Positions 56,001 to 64,000 of a stretch of DNA of 64,000 nt are shown one piece after another. Below the pieces are notes generated by a model. It was not told where the DNA came from and ran no database searches. It saw nothing but the letters and a program-made list of their open reading frames with translations. Within the stretch, counting starts at the first letter, position 1. Each line of letters starts with the position of its first letter. The position numbers were made by a program, and so were the translations under genes. Location: NCBI GenBank assembly GCA_012932295.1, contig JAAONU010000016.1, positions 27,465,290-27,529,289 of the forward strand. Reading direction: 5' to 3'. This stretch comes from Cyclina sinensis. Lineage: Eukaryota; Mollusca; Bivalvia; Venerida; Veneridae.

Positions 56001-59000
56001 CTGGATCTACACTGTTCGCCCAAGCCATAAAAGTATATATATGGAGGAAAGGGTTAAATGGAAACAAATAAACGCACACAAAAAACCTCATTACTTATAA
56101 CCTTTTACAACTGCCGTATCATTTTTATGTTACATTTAAAAAACAAAACGTCTTAAGCTTGATCATCAATTCATCATGTTACCATTTCTGACCAGAAAAA
56201 AGTTGATGTCACAGAGGACTCCAACTGTGGTAATTTCTGCAAAAACCACTTTGTCACTTTCACACTAAGCATAATACAGCTAGCATGCAATGAAAATTGT
56301 AAATTACACACTCAAATAATAATGCAAAAAAGCCAAAACAGTTATTTAACACCCACCTGAGAAAAATTACGTTTAGAGTACAACATTCTTGTTTGCTTTC
56401 AATTTAATATTTAAAGCAGTCAGATCTCAGGTGCCTGTATTATGACCCCATATGACCTAGATGTCATGGCAATGACATAGTTTCAGATGAGATTTCAAGT
56501 GTTGCTTTTTCTGATTATCCAAATGCGAACAAACAGCTACATTATGACATAAAACTGATATCAATGATAACTTTTTGCTCATCTGAAACACTTATTTCTC
56601 TGATATCAATGATAACTTTTACTCATCTGAAACACTTATTTCTCAGATATCAAAGATACCTTTTACTCACCTGAAACACCTTTTTCTCAGATATAAATGA
56701 TAACTTTTACTCATCTGAAACACTTATTTCTCAGATTCAATGATAACTTTTACTCATCTGAAACACTTATTTCTCAGATATCAATGATACCTTTGATTGA
56801 TCTGAAAGACCTATTTCTCAGATATCAATGATAACTTTCTACTTATCTGAAACACTTATTTCTCTGATATCAATGATACCCTTTACTCATCTGAAACACT
56901 TATTTCTCAGATATCAAAGATACCTTTTACTCATCTGAAACACTTATTTCTCAGATATCAATGATAACTTTTTACTCAACTGAAACACTTATTTCTCAGA
57001 TATCAATGATAACTTTTTACTCATCTGAAACACTTATTTCTCAGACATCAATGATACCTTTTACTCATCTGAAACACTTCTTTCTCAGATAAGGAGGGAA
57101 TAATGCATGCATCTGGCAAAACAAATCAGCACAAAAACAATGGTACCTTTACACAAAACACTTACTTTAGTTTTCTTCTTATGCTATGATGTATTTGGAG
57201 AGAGTAAAAGTTGTTCATTAAGCCTTTTTTTTAAGGGCTAACAATGAATGGCAACATACATAACCAAGAACAGACTTCTGACAGTTGTCAAACAGGTCAA
57301 ATTATTACAAACTAATAAAAACAATTTTAGTGCATAAACTTGTTTTACTTCAATCAAAGAAACTACACAAACTGTAGCTTTTTACCCTTTTTTTATACAT
57401 GTATATAACGAACCCCTGAACACACTGTCAAAGGTCCATTTACAGTAACAGAAAATATGTTCCAAACAGACCCAAATTTATTTGAAAAAACAAAGTGAGA
57501 TTTAAAAAAAAGCTCCTTTTTTGCAACAGAAATTAGCATGCAAAAGGTTGAGGCAAATTCAGTGAAAAAGTAGATGTTCATATGTTGCTATCATTTCCAT
57601 TGTAATGTGAATGCATTCACTTCTTTAAAAGCTGGCTGCATTTCATTCTTAAGCTGGGCTCCCACTGCCGATCAGATCAACTCGATCAAGCCCGATCAAG
57701 CGATCGGGTACTGGTCTGGGTCGGTCGGCATGATTGATCGGGAGTGGTCGGGGAGGTCTACCTTGGTCGGCATCGCTCGGGCTTTCTACCCGAATTTTTT
57801 TGACATGTCAAAAAAATTCGTGTAGCGATCGTGTAGCCAAGCGGTCGAGAAGAGCTCGGGAAGCGATCGTGTATTGATCGAGTTGAAGATCGAGTTGATC
57901 GAGAAACAATCGTGTAGCGATCTTGTTTGGTCGGATTGGCATCTTTAACCCGATCTGTACCCGATCATCTCGACTTCTACTCGAGTAATATACCATCGCA
58001 TCCCGATTAAGTAGATCTCTGTTCGATCTCTTGTCCAGATTATCTAGACTGCTACCCGACTACTCCACGACCACACACGACCGCACACGATCAAACCCCG
58101 ATCACTGTTCGACCATACACGAGCTCACGTGACTAAAGCAAGAAAAGCGTGCTGACCAGTGTCTCATAAGTTGTTCATAATGCCCATACAGTGGTCGTCG
58201 TGCAAGCCACTGCTTCATCCATATTTTCCTGCGCATTTGTCGCCTACGTCTATGCCTACGACCCTCAGCCTCTTCCTCTTGTTCCAACTCTAGCACAGCA
58301 ATGGCCCTGTCTCTCTGGAGCTCTAACCATCTGGCCCACAACTGCAACTGCTCAATCTCCATAAATATTTATACTATGCTGGACACAACATATACTATGA
58401 AGTTTCAAGATGAAGTGATAATGATCAACACTGTTTGAAGTTTTTATTCTAAAAGTTTTGGTACACGACTGTTCACGACCTTCTACGACTCGAGTACGAC
58501 CATGACGATCTGGTCGGGGAAAGATCTGACACCGATCGAGCAGAGATCCAGTAGGTCGAGTTGAGATCGTGTAGGGATCGTGTAAAGGTCGGGATGATCG
58601 AGCGGAAATCGGAAAGGTGGTCGGGTTGACGTCGTGAAGGAGTCGTGAATAATCGTGTGGGAATCGTGTGTGATCGACAAGAGGTCGAGAAGAAGTCGTG
58701 TATACGCCTTTAGTCGAGCTTGGTCGGGCCTGATCGGGGAATTTGGGTGATCGGGATGATCGAGTTGATCTGATCGGCAGTGGGAACCCAGCTTTAGCTA
58801 CAATGATTCAACCCTCAGCTAACTGTATTAAATTCTCATCTTTTTTTTGAAAGCTGATTGCATAATTTTTCCAGCCAATTGCATTACACTGCCACCTTTA
58901 TGCATTACAACTTCAGTGCATTTCCAGTAAAATACATTACAGTTTCAACAAATTACATACTCAGTATAAGCAGATTTCACTGCATCTTAACATGTCTATT

Positions 59001-62000
59001 TGCATTCAAAGCTATTGCAATTTTCTCTTCAGCTAATGTAACCTGTTAGTTATTTCCAATTAATCACCTGCTGATAAAGTAATGTTTTCATCTCTTTGCA
59101 ATGAAAAGAAATTTGCATTACTTTTTTGCCTACTTGCAATACAAGATTCAGTTTATTTGATTACATTTCCATGTATTTGAGAAAACCTCTAGCTAACACT
59201 GTCTAGTTACAATAAAACTTCTTCAGATCCATAAAAAAAACCCTCTAAGCTGAGTATATTTTTGTTTGCCTATTTGCAATAAACTCTGTTTGCATTAGAT
59301 TTTATTTATTTGAAATAGAAATTTAACTGACTGAAGTATAACTAAGATGGTTAAAAAAACTGGAATAAGTTTTAATTCAAAAAGTTTCGTTTTAAAGAAA
59401 GTTATTTTTATTAGCCATGCTTCAAACCAGGAAAAAATTGCAATCTTAAGTATACAGGAGACATTCTAACATACAGCTTTTATATTAGGTTAAAAAAAGA
59501 CATGAAAGATACATTTTACTTGAATCTATGAAATACAGAATTGTCTATAAGCAGGATTTCAAATTCCTGCCTACCATAGCAAAATACGGTTCACTGCATT
59601 TGGCCAAACATAACTTTTAGCAAAGGCTTCGAATGATTTCTATTTTTCTTTGAAATGTTTACACATTCTATTCAATAATATTTGTAAAAGAAATCTGTTC
59701 TTAATCATATTTTGTCTTAACCATATCATTATCAGTTGGCTGGCACTAAAAATTACTTGACAAAGGTTAAGTTTTCTATAGGGTGCATGACTTATATTAT
59801 AGACATTACTTTGAAATACTTCAGAAAGTTACAATCCTTCTTTCTGTTTCTATCCCTTAGATATAGTGAGGAATATATAGGAAACAAGAACTGTCACTGT
59901 AAGATGACACTGCCCCCAAAACTGGTGCTTGACCTTTGAGCTGAGGACGAGTCATTCAGGGGTCAAGGTCAAATATATATAGGTCAATGGGAAGGTCTTG
60001 TCCAAATGGGTGTTGTGTCCAAGTATGAGGTAAATCCACTTACTAAAAGGAAGTTATAGCCAAATGTTAGTTTTTGGACAATTTGATCTTCAAGGTGAAG
60101 GTCATTCAGGGGTCAAGGTCAAATAAATATAGGTCAGTGGGAAGGTCTTGTATTGTGTCCAAGTATGAAGTAAATCCACTTAATAAATAAGGAAGTTTTG
60201 GCCAATATTTAAGTTTTCGGATGGACTGACGGCCAGACAGTTCAAGAACTATATGCCTCCCTTCGGAGGCATAAAAAACAATTTTCACTAAACAAATAAG
60301 TGTCACCCTTTCCCTTTAGAACAGAACAGAACATCAGACAACAGGAAATCAGTACTGTGCTGTAACCAATCACATATAATAGTCAGGTTGAGTATAATTC
60401 CAAAGTGTAACCTGTTATTATGGACAAGAATCGCCTAAATAACATTTGAAAGTAATCTTCTTATAAATATAAATATCTTATAAATATTATAAATATCTTA
60501 TAAATACCTTATATCATATTGAAAGTGATATGGATAGTGGAAACTTGATCAAAAATAGTACATTATCAATTATTAAACTTAGCTTAAGACAATAAACTCT
60601 ATTTTTCAAAAATCAGAACATTAATAAAGCTATATAACATAGACCAAACCAATGTATTCAGACAGGATTGTCTGATCTTGAACTGTGACTTTAACATACT
60701 TACAGCAAATCAAATAAACACATAGACCAAATCATCCTTAATTAATTCAATTAACTCAGCAAGTTCATGATATGGACACCACCCACAAATCATTACTTAC
60801 ATGCCATTGATTGGAATGCACTTTTCATATTAATATAGGTTTATTTTACACAATATAAATTCAAAAGTACAATCATTATAAGGTTTTCATATTTTTCATA
60901 ACATTCATTTCATTATTCCCCTATTTTGTCAACCTTGAGACTTTTCATTATTTCGAATTAAAATAAAAGGAATAAATAAAATGAATTTATGAACTTTAAA
61001 ACAAAAAAGTTGAAAAACTGTACAATTCACGGGTATAAGACAAATTGTAAATGGCCTTGACATTAACAGATATAAACAATTTACCTACATAGATTCTACA
61101 TATATAAAAGCTGTATATTTAATGATTCTCCGAATATTCCATAAAAAATTCTGACAAAAAATACTGACAACTCTCCAAGATTACTTTTCTCCACATACTT
61201 AAGATTAAGAACATTTTTCTGCTAATTTAATTCAAGTATATTATGAAAAAAGAAATATTTATTTCTTGTATTTTTTTTCAAAATAGCACCAATGAAATTA
61301 TCTTAAGTGTTTGAAGGTGTATGTTACATTGGAGGGCTCTCAAAATCTTGAAGAGTTTTCAGAAAAGCCCATGACATAGGCGTAGATTACGTTTATACCT
61401 TATGTGAGCCCAGTGGGTACTCCGGCGCATCAAAGTATTTCTCTCCGCCTTCCATACGAAGCTAAAAATTAGTACACAGCCACTCGGTTAGTCCAAAGAT
61501 GTTGAAAAAACACATAATTACCAACTTTCATAACACTGTATGCTTGCAATAAACACATACTTTTCATCGACTGCTATGTGTTCACCTTAAGTAAGGTTTG
61601 GACTGATAGATAAAAGAAAAGCATACCAATCATATGATATTTATAACTGCCTATATTTCTCTGCTGGAAAACCCATCACAAAAGGGGTTTGAGCAAAAAT
61701 AAACCTGTGGCCGAAGATGCACATTTAAAAGGGAACAGAATAGTAAACTTCTGTAAACTACTTATGTGTATTTTTTGTTTGTTTCTATAAATAGATATTT
61801 TCTTGTCTACAGTAAAAACATTTCACATCTTACTGCTACTCAATTAAAGCAAAGCTGAAACTTAGAATAATCAACACAGTTGAGAAAAAACAGAAAAGCA
61901 GTTAAATTAACACTAAAAAAAGAAAAAATAGGAAAAGAAAAACAAAGGACATTTAAATTAAAATGAATTGAAAAAACATATGAAAATGACTTTGCAAGCA

Positions 62001-63813
62001 TACTGCAGGTGGGTGGAGAAATCTAACTACAACAAAGTCTAAGCTGCTAAAAGCCATGCCTTCAAACTATAGGTAAGTTGATTCACTTTGATTATCACAC
62101 TTTCAAAACTGGGGTTTAAAAGAGTTAAATATTAAAGCAAAACTCACTCAAAGCAAATATAGAATAAAAAAAAAAAACAAACAAAAACTTGTAGAACTAA
62201 AATAAAGCTAGTAATACATTCTCAAATTTGATATTGTTACAGCTATTTGTTGTTATATTCCTCTAAGGAGAAAAATGGTATATTTGTCTCAAAGCTGACA
62301 AGGGAGTGAACCTACTGAGTGGGCAAGTAAGACCAGAATTATCAAACTTTACAAAAACAGTATGGGCCTACTAATATTTAGCTATTCTGCCCTTTTCCAG
62401 AAATCTGAAAATATCAACTTGTCCTGAAGTCATTCAAACTAATATCAGGTACAGTGAGGTACAGCAAGACAAACTTTTTCCTAATCCAAATCTTAAAATA
62501 AATGTAATCATTCTATTCCCTAGGAACATTTACAGGTACCTTATTTCTCAACTTTTGAAATATTCAAAATGTGTGACCTTGACCCTTCTCACAACAATGC
62601 ATTGTGAAGTTTGATTTCAGCCTAGGGAAGCACTATCAAATAGAAAACAAGAGTGTGGCAAAGTAGCAAGATAGGCATAACTGAACAGGGGTTACTGTGA
62701 AGACAAATTGACACACCAGCTGCATATGTATAAAATTTAGTAGGGGAAAATGCAGATAAAGGGACTGAAATGGTGGCAGAAACAAATGGAAAACAAAACT
62801 TTTCAACTCAGTCTAGACAGCACATTCCTAATAATCTAGCCTGCAGTTTTGGTATATCATAGCTTGATGGTTTTGATTATAAAACCCTGACCCCAAAATG
62901 ACAATGGCGCAAAATGACACCTACCTTTCCATCTTCCCCTCGCACTGGTGAGAACAGCATCTTATCAACTACATGGGCTTCTTTGGGCACTCCATCGCCA
63001 TCCACATGCTGCTGGAGAGCCCGGGCAGCAGGGTGACGGGATACTCCTCTTGAAGAACCCGAATGCTGCTTTTGCTGTGGTGGAGTGTTCATTAACAACA
63101 GGTCTTCATCTTCTATATGACTGTATTAAAAAGATATTATGTAGAAAACAAAAAAAAGTTTAGCTGCATACGTAACTTCCTATTTGGGACTGTTTAATGT
63201 CCTTTAAAAGCAAGTGCATCATCCAATACCCTTGGATAACAGATTCTGTTACTCTCAATTCAACATCCAAATCAGTAAAAGTTCCGCTAATAAGTTCAGT
63301 CAAAAAGTGGTCATAATAATGAACTTGTCTTAAAAGCAGAACTTACCTGTTCTTGGTTTTAGACTTAAGTGGTTCTGATATCCATGTGTTTCTGAAATAC
63401 TTTACGTCGTCTCCATAGCAGGCTTTACTGTAGTTTAAATAGAAAAGTTATCTCGTGTGTCCAACAACACATTGTGTTAGTTGAAACTACATACTCAAGC
63501 AGTTTACCTGAGTGTTGTATCTTGGGACTATTTTTTTCAACACTTTTTTTCTTTTTTTGGAAACATTACTTCTGCAAGTAAAAGGGTCATGTTGGTTATG
63601 ATGGGCTCCAACCTGTGATCCTCAATCAACGAGATGATTCCCAAGAAGGTAATTAGATGCACTAATCTATTTAATAATATTCCTGCTTAATTCTTGTATG
63701 ACAAACAGGTATTTAAAGCAGGTTGTTATTTGATCAGAATAAATAAAGAATAAATATTCACCTATTTCCATCTATCACACCCTCTGAGCTTCTCCTTGTC
63801 ACCTTGTCTGGCA
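44045..63813 (-). CDS. TACC: TACC protein (transforming acidic coiled-coil), 3' part, twelve coding exons
   Basis: Exons in transcript order: 63813-63762, 63427-63347, 63120-62925, 61461-61399, 52295-52203, 47821-47643, 47072-47029, 46608-46541, 46154-46062, 45699-45593, 45100-44980, 44110-44045 (TGA 44047-44045). All are GT-AG and phases agree; 387 residues are in the window and the 5' end lies beyond 64000. The first four exons encode a Pro/Ser-rich linker (NTPPQQKQ, KYFDAPEYPLG). The last seven make the ~225-residue TACC coiled coil: VLKYSQSDWNKMKQDL, TEFEKTIAQLQ, SVETAFSDLHQRYERTKGVV, NEEVLKKCVLDYQNKL, EVARLEAALKKTELKIQGLE, and the C-terminus ENNELTAICDELIAKV, which parallels the vertebrate ENEELTxICDDLI ending. 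TACC proteins bind XMAP215/ch-TOG and act at centrosomes and spindles. Invertebrates usually have one copy. A 9.1 kb intron (52296-61398) may hide extra exons. Confidence 0.93.
44553..44655. mobile_element. Near-perfect palindromic MITE in the last TACC intron
   Basis: The left arm AATAACACACATCAGCGAGG, then GATAGAGGATACTGACAACC, is mirrored by GGTTGTCAATATCCTCTATC and CACTGATGTGTGTTATT, with a loop of about 9 bases. The two ~48-base arms differ at only a few positions, so the insertion is probably young. No protein. Confidence 0.8.
46372..46462. repeat. Fragment of GATCAG/GTGCAGAC-type hairpin repeat
   Basis: GCAGTGACCGGTGCAGACCA is mirrored by TAGTCTGCACTGGTCACAAA, followed by GGCAAAAGCAGG. 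It resembles the central hairpin of the TTAA-flanked MITE at 47423-47636, without TTAA ends. In a TACC intron. Confidence 0.55.
47423..47636. mobile_element. piggyBac-like MITE (family A) beside a TACC splice donor
   Basis: TTAA at 47423-47426 and 47633-47636. The left end runs TTAAGCTTTAATCTGCTGGA, the right end CCGATTCAGGGTTAA. The interior hairpin has CCACCAGTATAGAACC against GGCTCTATACTGTTGG around AGCCTGCACATCCATGCAGT. Same family as 23900-24086. Its right TTAA is 6 bases from the exon boundary at 47643, so the splice donor GTAAGC directly abuts the element. Confidence 0.7.
47837..49073. other. TACC intron, part without recognisable elements
   Basis: AT-rich intron sequence. A short (GAT)n-like run at 48078-48110 is the only simple repeat. 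The frames at 47959-48243 and 48567-48749 (+) have low complexity and no homology signal. Confidence 0.45.
49074..49961. repeat. Minisatellite-cored element with ATGTCTCCCCC inverted ends
   Basis: Left end ATATGTCTCCCCCC, right end a hairpin ATGTCTCCCCCATTTTTG followed by GGGGGAGACAT. The core units, ~155 bases, carry GTGACCTTGACCTTGAGACA, CACCACACCCGCAAAGTGGG, GAGGTGAACATCTGACCCAA, GTTTCATAAAAATCCTTCAA and GATACAGAGCGGACACGATT. Two separate tails with (GGAC)n and GGGGAAAAACAATATGTCTC occur at 49438-49494 and 49886-49940. The overlapping MKLGSDVH frames on the minus strand are translations of the repeat, not genes. Confidence 0.88.
49962..52202. other. TACC intron, no features seen
   Basis: AT-rich intron between the repeat at 49961 and the exon at 52203-52295. 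No exon with matching phase-0 junctions, RNA gene or mobile element was recognised. Confidence 0.45.
52767..53052. repeat. Three near-identical 93-base tandem copies
   Basis: The motif AGAATCCAATGGTACTTTTC starts at 52771, 52864 and 52957, a period of exactly 93. Each copy ends GATAAAGTATGTGGGGG. The copies differ at only a few positions (CTACTTTAAAT, CTACGTTAAAT, CTACTTGAAAT; AGTATG, AGAATG), so the duplication is recent. In the TACC 9.1 kb intron. Confidence 0.92.
53053..55835. other. TACC intron with a possible alternative first exon
   Basis: AT-rich. The only coding candidate is the 27-base exon at 54366-54392 (-). The remaining small frames have no domain, repeat or splice support. Confidence 0.4.
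54366..54392 (-). CDS. Candidate alternative first coding exon of TACC
   Basis: ATG at 54392-54390 opens MDLTLKDKQ and ends CAG|GTAAAA in phase 0, the phase needed to join the next TACC exon (52295, SESDVERM). The ATG context is good (G at -3, G at +4). A transcript from here would give a short isoform with nearly only the coiled-coil domain, as known for vertebrate TACC isoforms. Inferred from splice phase and context; no transcript evidence. Confidence 0.4.
55836..56057. mobile_element. piggyBac-like MITE (family B), TTAACCC ends
   Basis: Starts TTAACCCTTTACTCCATTAT and ends ATATATATGGAGGAAAGGGT then TAA, so TTAA flanks inverted ends starting CCCTTT(A)CTCCAT. Inside are GACCAGTGTAGATCCAGATC with GATCAGAATCTGCACTGGTC, and AGTGTAGATCCTGATCAG with CTGATCTGGATCTACACT: two nested hairpins. 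The TTAA target and CCC ends are typical of piggyBac-type elements. No transposase. Confidence 0.75.
56557..57091. repeat. Minisatellite, 12 copies of ~45 bases
   Basis: The unit is GATATCAATGATAACTTTTA followed by CTCATCTGAAACACTTATTT and CTCA. Twelve copies can be counted by the CTGAAACAC phrase (one reads CTGAAAGAC). Variants such as CAAAGATACC recur in several units, showing local homogenisation. In the TACC 9.1 kb intron. Confidence 0.92.
57166..57183 (-). CDS. Candidate 18-base TACC micro-exon
   Basis: On the minus strand, CATCATAG|CATAAGAAGAAAACTAAA|GTAAGTG gives an 18-base phase-0 exon, HKKKTK, with a strong donor and a pyrimidine-rich stretch before the acceptor. It fits between the exons at 61399 and 52295, both phase 0, and would add a basic patch. 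Such short matches also occur by chance. Confidence 0.25.
57652..58793. mobile_element. PIF/Harbinger-type transposable element with TTA target duplication
   Basis: Inverted ends AGCTGGGCTCCCACTGCCGA and, on the opposite strand at the right end, AGCTGGGTTCCCACTGCCGA; pairing continues into GATCAGATCAACTCGATCA. TTA flanks both sides (57649-57651 and 58794-58796), the TWA duplication expected of PIF/Harbinger. The 1142-base body is dense in GATCG/CGATC words (subterminal repeats, roughly 57660-58100 and 58440-58790) around a short coding remnant. Full Harbinger elements carry a nuclease and a Myb-like gene; here only a fragment remains, so it is nonautonomous. In the TACC 9.1 kb intron. Confidence 0.8.
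58102..58362 (-). pseudogene. N-terminal remnant of a Harbinger transposase
   Basis: 86 codons from ATG 58362. A Leu/Glu/Arg-rich helix (MEIEQLQLWARWLELQRD) is followed by an Arg-rich stretch (RRHRRRRQMRRK) and WMKQWLARRPLYGHYEQLMR. Harbinger nuclease proteins often begin with a basic stretch, then W-x2-PWL-x-RR-x3-G-x-Y-x2-L; the last block fits with PW changed to QW. The DDE nuclease domain is absent, so the product cannot transpose the element by itself. Confidence 0.6.
58794..61398. other. TACC intron, right part
   Basis: AT-rich. From 58850 to 59300 many words TTTGCATTA/TTGCAAT recur (CATTACA, TTGCATT), a loose cryptic repeat. The element at 59884-60279 is listed separately. No further exon seen. 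Confidence 0.45.
59884..60279. repeat. Short minisatellite-cored element with GGAGGCATA hairpin end
   Basis: Starts ACAAGAACTGTCACTG. Two ~165-base units share GTCATTCAGGGGTCAAGGTC, AAATATATATAGGTCAATGG, GAAGGTCTTG, TTGTGTCCAAGTATGA and GTAAATCCACTTA. Ends with ACTGACGGCCAGACAG and a hairpin ATGCCTCCCTTCGGAGGCAT. Same build as the elements at 12001, 38695 and 49074 but with different ends. Confidence 0.75.
61462..62924. other. TACC intron, no features seen
   Basis: AT-rich intron between the exons at 61399-61461 and 62925-63120. A-rich simple stretches only (for example 61905-61980 and 62160-62190). Confidence 0.45.
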
Positions 63814-63950
63814 CTGTAATTAAAAAACAGTAAGTCTATTAATTTTAACTTATATATACTTAGTACTTCAATACTATAATTATACGACCTAATTCAACAC
63901 TTCTGGTCCCCTAAAATGATTCTGGTTCCTCCAAAACTCTTTCTCCTCCA

Positions 63951-63977
63951 CCCTCCCCCCACCCCCCACACCCACCC
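63951..63977 (-). other. Potential G-quadruplex, template-strand C-runs
   Basis: The plus strand has five C-runs (3, 6, 6, 3, 3) separated by 1-3 bases, so the minus strand, the TACC sense strand, carries a canonical G3+ N1-3 quadruplex motif. It lies in the TACC intron at the window edge. Motif only. Confidence 0.5.
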
Positions 63978-64000
63978 ACCAAAATTCAGCTATAAACAGA

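Overview
This window looks like nuclear DNA of a bivalve mollusc. It is AT-rich, its genes are split into short exons by long introns with GT-AG sites, and its three conserved genes are typical animal genes. The repeats (short elements with inverted ends, a minisatellite core of clam-like GACCTTGACC phrases and a GGAC array, and TTAA-flanked hairpins) are of a kind common in clam genomes. The bivalve assignment is an inference from these. There are no operons, CRISPR arrays or bacterial signals. Almost all open frames here are chance or repeat-derived; the real genes had to be joined from exons by splice site, phase and homology.

Layout. 1-717 (-) is the intact start of an L1-like retrotransposon ORF1 that runs off the left edge. 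2538-9067 (+) is a complete seven-exon gene for a small secreted protein of a family I recognise from animals but cannot assign a function. One of its introns holds a retrotransposon-like fragment with a 2A-type motif (5333-5596). 9.2-16.5 kb is repeat country: a 2 kb minisatellite-cored element with a two-unit higher-order repeat, a tRNA-derived SINE, a hairpin MITE and a pogo/Tigger-like element. 16937-21013 (-) is MFSD13A/TMEM180, a complete six-exon MFS transporter. 21-30.7 kb is a noncoding divergent spacer with several repeats. 30709-38191 (+) is a complete PCGF6-like Polycomb RING-finger gene with ten coding exons. 38.7-40.1 kb is another minisatellite-cored element. 44045-63813 (-) is the 3' part (twelve coding exons) of a TACC gene with the whole C-terminal coiled-coil domain; its 5' end lies beyond the right edge. 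Its introns hold many repeats, including a PIF/Harbinger element with a TTA target duplication and a piggyBac-like MITE 6 bp from a splice donor.

The genes are not functionally linked: a membrane carrier, a chromatin regulator, a centrosome/spindle adaptor and a secreted orphan. MFSD13A and PCGF6 are also close together on human 10q24, with TACC2 on 10q26, so their linkage may be ancestral. The most interesting items are the orphan secreted gene, the 2A-like fragment in its intron, a possible internal TACC promoter or first exon, and the minisatellite-cored elements. I see no clear new defence, toxin or viral system.
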